64,000 nt of DNA from Flavobacteriaceae bacterium S0862 (GTDB lineage: Bacteria; Bacteroidota; Bacteroidia; Flavobacteriales; Flavobacteriaceae): contig JALKAW010000007.1 in NCBI GenBank assembly GCA_023015825.1, positions 148,314-212,313 on the forward strand. The letters are read 5' to 3'. The notes beneath the pieces were generated by a model. That model was not told the origin of the DNA, ran no database searches, and saw only the letters and a program-made list of their open reading frames with translations. Position numbers and translations under genes: made by a program. Shown here piece after piece: positions 17,723 to 26,748 of this stretch (position 1 is the stretch's first letter; the number at the start of each line of letters is the position of its first letter).

Positions 17723-18926
17723 GGTATTGTTTTAATATTTCTTGCATAATATCTATAGCAACTTCTGCTTTAGATTTTAGGCCATAATTAACACTATTTT
17801 CATTCTTATCGATAATAGTCACTTTATTGGTTGCACCACCAAAACCAGCACCTTCATCATTTAACGAATTTAATACAATTAAATCTAAATTCTTGGATTT
17901 TAACTTTCCAATTGCATTTTCAAGTTCATTATTTGTTTCTAAAGCAAACCCAACTAATAGTTGTTTTTCTTTTATTTTTCCTAATGAACCTAATATATCT
18001 TTCGTCTTTTCTAACTCTAAGGTTAACGTAGAATCTTTCTTTTTTATTTTTTTATCGGCTACAAATTTTGGTTTATAATCGGCAACTGCAGCTGATAAGA
18101 TAGCAATATCACAATCAGAAAATTTATTATGAACGGCATTATACATCTCTTGAGCACTAGTAACAGGAATAACCTTGATTAAATTGCTGTTAACTTTTTG
18201 ATGTGTAGGTCCAGTAATTAAAATAACCTCAGCTCCTAACTGTGATGAAGCTTTAGCAATTTCAAAACCCATTTTTCCGCTTGAATGATTACCAATAAAG
18301 CGAACAGGATCAATTGCTTCATACGTTGGTCCAGCAGTAATTAATACTTTTTTGTGATGTAATGGAAGTCCCGAAAGCACATGGTTTTCAATAAACGAAA
18401 CGATATCTTCTGGCTCTGCCATTCTACCTTCTCCAACTAGTCCGCTGGCTAATTCGCCACTAGTTGCTGGAATCATTATATTCCCATAGCTTTGAAGCTT
18501 TTTTAGTGAGTCTTTAGTAGACTCATGCTTGTACATATCCAAATCCATAGCTGGTGCAAAATATACTGGACACTTTGCTGATAAATAGGTTGCTAAAAGC
18601 ATGTTATCGCTGTTGCCAGAAGCCATTTTAGAAAGTGTATTAGCTGTAGCTGGAGCAATTAAAAACAAGTCTGCCCACAAGCCTAACTCCACATGGTTAT
18701 TCCATACGTCGTTTTCATCTTCGTCATTTGTAAACGAAGTGATAACAGGGTTTTTGGATAATGTTGATAAGGTTAAAGGGGTTATGAAGTCTTTAGAAGC
18801 AGGCGTCATGACCACCTTAACATGCGCGCCTGCTTTTATAAATAATCTTACTAATGACGCTGTTTTATAAGCAGCAATACCAGCAGTTATGCCTAGAAGT
18901 ATATTCTTGCCACTTAAAATAGACAT
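17715..18926 (-). CDS. coaBC: Bifunctional phosphopantothenoylcysteine decarboxylase / phosphopantothenate-cysteine ligase
   Basis: Performs two successive steps of coenzyme A synthesis: ligation of cysteine to 4'-phosphopantothenate and decarboxylation of the product. The N-terminal CoaC flavoprotein (about 1-185) has LGITAGIAAYK for FMN, the active-site His in NNHVELGLWAD and the PAMDLDMY substrate motif (Asp where many have Asn). The C-terminal CoaB (about 190-400) opens VLITAGPTYEAIDPVR with NHSSGKMG and ends with a KTKDIL segment. ATG at 18926 is preferred to the GTG one codon before. It follows rpoZ by 6 bases. Confidence 0.95.
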   Translation of the reverse strand: MSILSGKNILLGITAGIAAYKTASLVRLFIKAGAHVKVVMTPASKDFITPLTLSTLSKNPVITSFTNDEDENDVWNNHVELGLWADLFLIAPATANTLSKMASGNSDNMLLATYLSAKCPVYFAPAMDLDMYKHESTKDSLKKLQSYGNIMIPATSGELASGLVGEGRMAEPEDIVSFIENHVLSGLPLHHKKVLITAGPTYEAIDPVRFIGNHSSGKMGFEIAKASSQLGAEVILITGPTHQKVNSNLIKVIPVTSAQEMYNAVHNKFSDCDIAILSAAVADYKPKFVADKKIKKKDSTLTLELEKTKDILGSLGKIKEKQLLVGFALETNNELENAIGKLKSKNLDLIVLNSLNDEGAGFGGATNKVTIIDKNENSVNYGLKSKAEVAIDIMQEILKQYHA

Positions 18927-18932
18927 CACTAA

Positions 18933-19262
18933 TTATTCTTGAGAATCTTGCTCAGTATTTCTGTAGTAAATCTTTTCGTTTAGCCATTCTTGAACAGCTA
19001 ATGCATGAGGCTTAGGTAATTTTTCGTAAAATTTTGACACCTCAATTTGTTCTTTGTTTTCGAAGATTTCTTCTAAACTGTCATTGTATGTAGCAAACTC
19101 TTCCAACTTATCAATAAGTTCTTTTCTTATCTCAGTATTTATTTGTTCTGCTCTTCTAGCAATAACAGAAATTGCTTCATAAATATTACCAGTAGGCGCA
19201 TCAATTTCATTTCTATTGTACGTCTCTGTGTTTACTGGAGCATTTACTTTCTTTAAATCCAT
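18933..19262 (-). CDS. rpoZ: DNA-directed RNA polymerase omega subunit, Bacteroidota type
   Basis: Small RNA polymerase subunit of 109 residues that helps fold and hold beta'. The conserved core NIYEAISVIARRAEQIN at about 27-43 is the omega motif. The C-terminal half, ending EWLNEKIYYRN, is the longer Bacteroidota version of the subunit and has no counterpart in E. coli. It lies 10 bases after bamD and 6 before coaBC, a conserved neighbourhood in this phylum. Confidence 0.88.
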   Translation of the reverse strand: MDLKKVNAPVNTETYNRNEIDAPTGNIYEAISVIARRAEQINTEIRKELIDKLEEFATYNDSLEEIFENKEQIEVSKFYEKLPKPHALAVQEWLNEKIYYRNTEQDSQE

Positions 19263-19272
19263 CTTTATATAA

Positions 19273-20085
19273 TTAACCTTTGTTTTCGTATTGTTTTTGT
19301 AATTCTACTAATTCTGCATTCATTTCATTTGCCTTTTCGATAAACTCTGAACTTGCAAATCTTTTCTTAAATGTGTCATAATACTCTATAGCATTTTTAA
19401 CACGCTCTTCCTTTTTTTGCTCCACACTATTTATTGCCAAATTGTAGGCAGAGTCTAAACGGTAAAACATTGCTTGTTCTTTATGAGTAGCTCCTGGATA
19501 GTCTAGTATAAAGTTATCGAAAGCTTTTATAGCTGCTTCAAAATCTCTATTATGAGGCCCTAAAGTGTGATATTGTTTTGCAATTTCATAAGCTTTCTTT
19601 TCCAACTTAAAATCTAGTTCTTTAACCATTTTATTGGCTTCTTCTAAGTATGTTGAATTTGGATACGTGTTTATAAATGTTTGTACTTTTTCTATCGCTT
19701 CAACCGTTTCTTTTTGTTCTTTACTAAAAATTGGAGGAAGGTGATAGTAACTTTTTGCTCCCAAAAAAGCTATTTCTTCAGCTTTTTCACTTTCTGGGTA
19801 TGAGTTCACAAAACGCTCCATTTCATAGTTTGAAGTGTAGTAATCACCAATATTGTAATGTGCCATAGCTTTCATGAACATTAACTTTTGCGCTTGAGGC
19901 TTTCCTCTGTATTTAGGAGCAATTTGCTCAAACAAACGTAGTGCCTTTCTATACTTACCAGCATCATAAAGTTCTGTTCCCATTGAAAACTTAACAGCAA
20001 TGTCTTCAGATTTTATGGCTTTTTGAAATTCGCTACAAGAACTAAATATTATAGCGATAATAAATATGTAAACAAGTCTTTTCAT
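19273..20085 (-). CDS. bamD: Outer membrane assembly lipoprotein BamD
   Basis: Essential lipoprotein of the beta-barrel assembly machine, anchored in the inner leaflet of the outer membrane. The 270-residue product has a lipoprotein signal with lipidation Cys17 in IFSSCSEF. The body is a chain of TPR-like helix pairs from about residue 30 to 240, for example YDAGKYRKALRLFEQI and YTSNYEMERFVNSYPESE. The frame continues upstream to 20115, but ATG 20085 gives a correct signal peptide and sits 18 bases from a promoter box. It heads the operon with rpoZ, coaBC, porD and recN. Confidence 0.92.
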   Translation of the reverse strand: MKRLVYIFIIAIIFSSCSEFQKAIKSEDIAVKFSMGTELYDAGKYRKALRLFEQIAPKYRGKPQAQKLMFMKAMAHYNIGDYYTSNYEMERFVNSYPESEKAEEIAFLGAKSYYHLPPIFSKEQKETVEAIEKVQTFINTYPNSTYLEEANKMVKELDFKLEKKAYEIAKQYHTLGPHNRDFEAAIKAFDNFILDYPGATHKEQAMFYRLDSAYNLAINSVEQKKEERVKNAIEYYDTFKKRFASSEFIEKANEMNAELVELQKQYENKG

Positions 20086-20102
20086 AGATTTTAAACAGAA
20101 TG

Positions 20103-20110
20103 CAAAAGTA
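20103..20110 (-). promoter_or_regulatory. -7 promoter box TACTTTTG for the bamD operon
   Basis: TACTTTTG on the minus strand fits TAnnTTTG and ends 17 bases before the bamD ATG. It also lies upstream of the alternative start at 20115 only in part, which supports the shorter protein. Confidence 0.55.
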
Positions 20111-20209
20111 AACATTTATAACGTATTTTAAAAACAATTATTTTGAGCTAAAATATAACGACATTTCCCTATTGAATAAGGTTTAAGTAATATTTAACTT
20201 TTAAGTAAT

Positions 20210-21085
20210 TTAATACTGTTCTACGTAATTATTAATTCTATGTTTCAAATCTTTAGTAGCTGGCACCAAAGGTAATCTAACTATGTCTTTGCATAAGTTC
20301 ATGCTTTCAAAAACCGCTTTAATACCAGCTGGATTATTTTCCTCGAATATTAAGTTGGTAATTTCAATAAACTTCTTGTGCAATTGGTAACCTTCGGCTG
20401 CTTTTCCTTTCAAGCCTAATTGTATCATTCTTGAAAAATCTTTAGGAAATGCTTGTCCTAACACCGAAATAACTCCTGAACCTCCTGCAAGAGTGACTCC
20501 TAGTGCTAAATCGTCATCGCCAGAAATTATCAAAAAGTCTTTTGGTTTATCTTTCAAAAGCTCAAGATACTGTTGTTGATTATTTCCAGCTTCCTTTACT
20601 GCAACGATATTATCAAAATCCTTGGCTAATCGTAAGGTGGTTTCTGGCAACATATTTTTTGCCGTTCTTCCTGGCACATTATATAATATAATTGGAATTG
20701 GACAAACTTGTGAAATAGCCTTAAAATGCTGATAGAACCCTTCTTGGGTTGGCTTGCTATAATAAGGTGCAACTGATAATATTGCTGCGAAATCTGATAA
20801 GTCTGTGTTTTTTATTTCATCGATTACAGCTGCAGTATTATTACCGCCAATACCTAAAACCAAAGGTAGCTTTCCAGCATTAGCATTTTTTACAGTTGTG
20901 ACTATATCAAACTTTTCTTGTTTAGAAATTGTCACACTTTCTCCAGTAGTTCCGCTTATCACTAAATAATTGATGCCATTATCTATATTCAATTTTACAA
21001 TATTGGAAAGTGCCTCATGGTCAATACTCAAATCATCTTTAAAAGGCGTTACTAACGCAACTCCTGTTCCTATTAATGTGCTCAT
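20210..21085 (-). CDS. dapA: 4-hydroxy-tetrahydrodipicolinate synthase
   Basis: Condenses pyruvate with aspartate semialdehyde, the first committed step to diaminopimelate and lysine. The 291-residue (beta/alpha)8 barrel has the Schiff-base Lys164 in VAVKEAGNN, Thr46 and Thr47 in GTTGES, Tyr135 in ILYNVPGR and Arg140 for the substrate carboxylate. All expected catalytic residues are present. Its ATG overlaps the stop of the upstream gene (TAATG). dapF lies elsewhere in this window at 47344-48123. Confidence 0.96.
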   Translation of the reverse strand: MSTLIGTGVALVTPFKDDLSIDHEALSNIVKLNIDNGINYLVISGTTGESVTISKQEKFDIVTTVKNANAGKLPLVLGIGGNNTAAVIDEIKNTDLSDFAAILSVAPYYSKPTQEGFYQHFKAISQVCPIPIILYNVPGRTAKNMLPETTLRLAKDFDNIVAVKEAGNNQQQYLELLKDKPKDFLIISGDDDLALGVTLAGGSGVISVLGQAFPKDFSRMIQLGLKGKAAEGYQLHKKFIEITNLIFEENNPAGIKAVFESMNLCKDIVRLPLVPATKDLKHRINNYVEQY

Positions 21086-21603
21086 TATATTTTATTAAGT
21101 ACTTTTAAATATTTAATTAGTTCCATTTTAAAAAGCTCTATTTGATCTGTTGTAACATCTATTATAAAATCATGAAGTCGCTCATCATTTCCTGAAATAC
21201 CAATTTTAAAATTTGCTTTGGACAATGCCGTTACCAAATTTAACTCTAAACAATCTTGTTTATAATAACTAATTAGTGCATCGAATTCGGTGTTTACAAA
21301 TTCTTCAAGTTCTACATTTTCAATTTTACCTTTCCAACCAAAATTTTTAGGATTAAAATAAGCGTCCCAACTATTTGGTGTTAGTTTTTCATCAGTAATA
21401 AAAGCGATAAATTTTACTTTATTCTCTAATATATTCAATTCTTTAAAGAGGCTTTTAAACGCTTCATAATTATTAAATTCATCAAAAAAAAGTACAATAC
21501 CAATCGATTCTATCTTTCGAGAATCTACAACAACACTCCTTGAACTTAATATATTGTTAATATATTTTTGGTTTGATTTTTCTTTAAATCGTTTTAAAAA
21601 CAT
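21085..21603 (-). CDS. Conserved flavobacterial protein of unknown function (DUF6913-like)
   Basis: A 172-residue protein without signal peptide or TM helix. It starts with a basic helix (MFLKRFKEKSNQKY) and then alternates strands and helices, e.g. SIGIVLFFDEFNN, VKFIAFITDEK, FDALISYYKQD and FKIGISGNDERLHDF. I recall proteins like this next to dapA in flavobacteria, tentatively under DUF6913, with no known function. Its own promoter box lies upstream and dapA follows with TAATG overlap, so it leads the two-gene operon. Confidence 0.6.
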   Translation of the reverse strand: MFLKRFKEKSNQKYINNILSSRSVVVDSRKIESIGIVLFFDEFNNYEAFKSLFKELNILENKVKFIAFITDEKLTPNSWDAYFNPKNFGWKGKIENVELEEFVNTEFDALISYYKQDCLELNLVTALSKANFKIGISGNDERLHDFIIDVTTDQIELFKMELIKYLKVLNKI

Positions 21604-21622
21604 TTATATTTATGCGTTTATA

Positions 21623-21630
21623 CAAATGTA
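21623..21630 (-). promoter_or_regulatory. -7 promoter box TACATTTG for the DUF6913-like/dapA operon
   Basis: TACATTTG on the minus strand fits TAnnTTTG and ends 19 bases before the ATG at 21603, giving a leader of about a dozen bases. Confidence 0.55.
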
Positions 21631-21654
21631 GTAAACCAACAAGATTAAAACTAT

Positions 21655-21702
21655 AAGAATCATATTCTTTCAAAACTTTTGTGACACAAATAACATATTT
21701 GT
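21655..21702. promoter_or_regulatory. Two perfect dyad sequences in a divergent promoter region
   Basis: AAGAAT-CAT-ATTCTT at 21655-21669 and ACAAATA-ACA-TATTTGT at 21686-21702 are both perfect inverted repeats with 3-base centres. They lie between the minus-strand DUF6913-like/dapA operon and the plus-strand nucleotidase operon, so they could be operator sites. The second overlaps a near-match (CATATTTG) to the -7 box for the nucleotidase genes. Confidence 0.4.
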
Positions 21703-21735
21703 AAGAAGTTGTAACAGAATTAACACAAAATATTA

Positions 21736-22491
21736 ATGAACAAGAAATATTTTATAATCTTATTAACGTTAGTCATATTAACGTCATGTAAGCAGGAAAT
21801 GCATCTTACTAGAATTGAAGGAAAAAGAATTGAAATAAACGACTCCCTTGCTGGAAATCAAGATGTTGAAAATTTCATTAAACCATTTAGAGAGCATGTA
21901 AATAACGATTTAGATAGCGTTCTAGCCTACTCTGTTGACACCTACACAAAAAACGATGGCGAATTAAATACTGCCATAGGTAATTTTATGGCCGATGCTG
22001 TTAAAGAAATGGCAAGTCCAGTATTTAAAACCCGAACAGGAAACAACATTGACATTGTTATGTTAAATCATGGTGGCATTAGGTCTATCCTGTCAAAAGG
22101 AGATGTAACAAGCAGAACCGCTTACCAAATTATGCCATTTGAAAACAGTGTGGTTGTTACCGGGTTAAAAGGAGCTTCGGTAAAAAAGATGATTAACTAC
22201 CTTCAAAAAGCTAAACGAGCGCATCCAATTTCGGGTATGAGTATAAAATTAAATGCAGATTTTGAATTATTAGAAGCTAATGTTGATGGAGAAGCCATAG
22301 ATGATAACAAAACGTATTATGTAGCTACTAATGATTATTTATATAATGGTGGAGATAATATGAGCTTTTTTAGAGAAGGTGATTCATTACACACACTTGA
22401 CTACAAAATTAGAAACTTACTAATAGATTATTTTAAAAAAGTAGATACTCTTGATTTATCTGCCGACGATAGATTTATTAAAACCAATTAG
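21736..22491 (+). CDS. 5'-nucleotidase C-terminal domain lipoprotein
   Basis: A 251-residue lipoprotein (signal ending ILTSC, Cys18) that consists of only the C-terminal substrate-binding domain of UshA-type 5'-nucleotidases. Recognisable pieces are AIGNFMADAV, MLNHGGIRS, MPFENSVVV and the base-stacking segment ATNDYLYNGGDNMSFF. The metal-binding catalytic domain is missing here but is encoded by the next gene, 5 bases downstream. The two probably assemble into one enzyme at the envelope. Start: first ATG, giving a proper lipoprotein signal. Confidence 0.9.
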   Translation: MNKKYFIILLTLVILTSCKQEMHLTRIEGKRIEINDSLAGNQDVENFIKPFREHVNNDLDSVLAYSVDTYTKNDGELNTAIGNFMADAVKEMASPVFKTRTGNNIDIVMLNHGGIRSILSKGDVTSRTAYQIMPFENSVVVTGLKGASVKKMINYLQKAKRAHPISGMSIKLNADFELLEANVDGEAIDDNKTYYVATNDYLYNGGDNMSFFREGDSLHTLDYKIRNLLIDYFKKVDTLDLSADDRFIKTN

Positions 22492-22496
22492 CCAAA

Positions 22497-23411
22497 ATGA
22501 AAAGAAGAGATTTTTTACAGCAAACAGCAGCAAGTACTGCACTAATTGGATTAGGAGGTTTAACATTATCGTCATTTAATAGTACTACTCAGAAAAAAAT
22601 TACCATTCTACATACTAACGATGTACACAGCCATATTGATCCTTTTGGTCCTGATGATGGTAGAAATGCTAATAAAGGAGGTGTTGCAAGAAGAGCTAGC
22701 TTAGTCGAAAGTATAAGGAAGGAAAATCCTAACACTTTATTACTTGATGCAGGTGATATTTTTCAAGGCACTCCTTATTTTAATTATTATGGAGGTGAGC
22801 TTGAATTTAAACTTATGAGCATGTTAAAATATGATGCAGCAACTATTGGAAACCATGATTTTGATAACGGTATTGATGGTTTATATGCCCAATTACCGCA
22901 TGCTAAATTCGACTTCATTTCTGCTAATTACGATTTCTCAAACACCAATTTAAACACGCATGTAAAACCTTATAAAACGTTTGTTAAAGATGGCATTAAA
23001 ATTGGTATTTTTGGCTTGGGAATTGAATTAGATGGATTGGTAACCAAAGATTTATATAAGGAAACTGTATATCTTAACCCTACAGAAATTGCTCAAGACA
23101 TGAGCCGTATCCTTAAAGAAGAAGAACACTGTGATTTAGTAATTTGCTTATCACATTTAGGATATAATTACAGAAACAACCCTGATAAACCTTCAGATTT
23201 AACACTTGCCAGAGCCACAAAAGACATTGATCTTATCATTGGAGGGCATACACATACATTTTTACCTAAACCAACTATTGAAAAAAATAGTGTTGACAAA
23301 AATGTATTGGTTAATCAAGTGGGTTGTTATGGTTTGTATTTAGGTAAAATAGATTTTTTCTTTGATAGCGATAAAAATAAATCGGCAGATGGTACTACAA
23401 TAATCGTTTAA
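22497..23411 (+). CDS. 5'-nucleotidase/metallophosphatase catalytic domain, Tat-type signal
   Basis: A 304-residue calcineurin-like phosphoesterase, the N-terminal catalytic half of a 5'-nucleotidase. The signal starts MKRRDFLQQTAAS, a twin-arginine pattern. Metal ligands are in ILHTNDVHSH (Asp and His), LLDAGDIF, the GNHDFDNG motif, SHLGYN and GGHTHTF. Together with the lipoprotein before it the full set of UshA-like domains is present, but in reverse order and as two chains. It probably hydrolyses extracellular nucleotides or related phosphoesters to release phosphate and nucleoside. Confidence 0.92.
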   Translation: MKRRDFLQQTAASTALIGLGGLTLSSFNSTTQKKITILHTNDVHSHIDPFGPDDGRNANKGGVARRASLVESIRKENPNTLLLDAGDIFQGTPYFNYYGGELEFKLMSMLKYDAATIGNHDFDNGIDGLYAQLPHAKFDFISANYDFSNTNLNTHVKPYKTFVKDGIKIGIFGLGIELDGLVTKDLYKETVYLNPTEIAQDMSRILKEEEHCDLVICLSHLGYNYRNNPDKPSDLTLARATKDIDLIIGGHTHTFLPKPTIEKNSVDKNVLVNQVGCYGLYLGKIDFFFDSDKNKSADGTTIIV

Positions 23412-23419
23412 TTTCGACC

Positions 23420-23473
23420 TAATTGTAAGTGTTTCATTTTTAGTCGTCTAAAAGACTTTAGCACTTATAATTA
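23420..23473 (+). promoter_or_regulatory. Long hairpin covering the translation start of the DoxX-like gene
   Basis: TAATTGTAAGTG (23420-23431) pairs over all 12 bases with CACTTATAATTA (23462-23473), with one G-U pair in RNA. Within the 30-base loop TTTTAG and CTAAAA form a second stem. The right arm ends on the A of the ATG at 23473, so the whole upstream initiation region would be double-stranded. No T-run follows, so it is not a standard terminator. Confidence 0.55.
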
Positions 23474-23862
23474 TGAAAAAACATATTCCTTTAATCTTAA
23501 GAATAGTTATTGCAGTTATTCTAATTCAAACACTGCGTTTTAAATTTACTGCGCACGAAGACAGTATTTATATTTTTGAAACCATTGGTTTAGAGCCATA
23601 TGAAAGAATTGGAATAGGCATTTTAGAGCTTATTGCTAGTATTTTATTATTAATTCCTAAAACTGTTTGGGCTGGAGCATTATTAACACTTGGTCTTATT
23701 GGTGGAGCTATAATGATGCATTTAACACAATTAGGTATTGTAGTGATAAATGATGGAGGTTTGCTATTTATTACTGCTATTGCTACTTTTATTTTGTCTG
23801 CAATTGTGCTTTATATGTATCGAAAAGAAATCCCTATGTGTGGCAAAAAATTAAGCTTTTAA
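23473..23862 (+). CDS. DoxX-like small membrane protein
   Basis: A 129-residue protein with four TM helices at about 6-22, 47-63, 66-86 and 95-117. It fits the DoxX/MauE-like family of small membrane proteins, with the family's pattern of a conserved polar residue near the end of helix 1 and ELIASILLLIP in helix 2. Members are linked loosely to redox functions, but no function can be assigned here. The short tail contains one Cys. Its 3' end overlaps the convergent gene by 12 bases. The hairpin over its start suggests translational control. Confidence 0.72.
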   Translation: MKKHIPLILRIVIAVILIQTLRFKFTAHEDSIYIFETIGLEPYERIGIGILELIASILLLIPKTVWAGALLTLGLIGGAIMMHLTQLGIVVINDGGLLFITAIATFILSAIVLYMYRKEIPMCGKKLSF

Positions 23863-24594
23863 CTTTTCAAGCACTTCGTATTTTTTTGCTTTCATATAAC
23901 TCATGCTAGATTGAATGTAGAAAAAGCCAAATGCAAACACTAGCAATATTGAGTAAACAATACTCAATATGTTTTTCTCTGAAACGTAGAAATAAGCAAC
24001 TTGAATTACTTCAGAAAACACAATACAAATAGCTCCCAACAACAAGTTCATTGCTTTTTTGGAATCCCTGCTTATATAATTTATCAATGCTACAGTTAAC
24101 AAGAACATAATTGACGTATTGTAAAGTAATTCAATTAAATAATCAATAATACCATACAAAAAATCACTTTGATAAGCTGTATCGGTAACCAATATAATGC
24201 TATAGATATCTAAAGCTATCAATATAATGATATGAAAAGGAAAACGATTAAATATGCTATGCAAATTCATTCTTTTTAATATGCCAATACTTAAACAACA
24301 ATAAGCAGCTATATATAATAAGTTTCCTCCATAATAAAGAATATTATCAATTAAAATAGAGTTTTCGGCTAAAGGGAAAAAGACTCCTGAAAACTCCGAA
24401 ATAGAATATAATACCAAAAAATAGAAGAAGTAAGATTTCTTGCATTTGTTAGATATACAATACAAAATTGTTAATAATGGCAACAATAAAGGCCTAACTA
24501 AATTACCAGCATCCTGCAATCCAAAAATTTGGAAACCAAGGAATGTAATAGTGAGCACTATTATAACGCCTAATAGTAGTTTTGTCTTTTGCAT
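23851..24594 (-). CDS. Multi-pass membrane protein, possibly YhhN-like
   Basis: A 247-residue integral membrane protein with about seven to eight hydrophobic helices, starting near residue 6 and ending with FAFGFFYIQSSMSY near 225. The pattern NLVRPLLLPLLTILYC in the second helix and the spread of helices recall the YhhN (lysoplasmalogenase-like/TMEM86) family, but the match is weak and no catalytic residues are recognised with confidence. It has its own -7 box and is separated from ligA by 100 bases. It converges on the DoxX-like gene, sharing 12 bases. Confidence 0.6.
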   Translation of the reverse strand: MQKTKLLLGVIIVLTITFLGFQIFGLQDAGNLVRPLLLPLLTILYCISNKCKKSYFFYFLVLYSISEFSGVFFPLAENSILIDNILYYGGNLLYIAAYCCLSIGILKRMNLHSIFNRFPFHIIILIALDIYSIILVTDTAYQSDFLYGIIDYLIELLYNTSIMFLLTVALINYISRDSKKAMNLLLGAICIVFSEVIQVAYFYVSEKNILSIVYSILLVFAFGFFYIQSSMSYMKAKKYEVLEKLKA

Positions 24595-24619
24595 ATAGAT
24601 TTGGGATCTATTTGTCAGA

Positions 24620-24627
24620 CAAATATA
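24620..24627 (-). promoter_or_regulatory. -7 promoter box TATATTTG for the membrane protein gene
   Basis: TATATTTG on the minus strand fits TAnnTTTG and ends 25 bases before the ATG at 24594. Confidence 0.5.
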
Positions 24628-24659
24628 ACAAAATATTACAATTTAACGTCTAAAACATA

Positions 24660-24677
24660 CTTTTTATCGATAAAAAG
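24660..24677. promoter_or_regulatory. 18-base perfect palindrome between ligA and the membrane protein gene
   Basis: CTTTTTATCGATAAAAAG is an uninterrupted perfect palindrome centred on ATCGAT. It lies 18 bases after the ligA stop and about 33 bases upstream of the next gene's -7 box. It could be an operator for that promoter or a weak AT-rich terminator for ligA; there is no good T-run. Confidence 0.4.
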
Positions 24678-24694
24678 CTTTATTTATAATCGTT

Positions 24695-26698
<2,004 letters not shown>

Positions 26699-26748
26699 TC
26701 AGAAAAGTTATCTTTTTAGGCTATATTTAAAGCTTCTAATATACTAAA

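Noticed and set aside
20086..20115. Ten-residue extension of BamD
   Set aside because: It would disrupt the lipoprotein signal and overlaps the promoter box.
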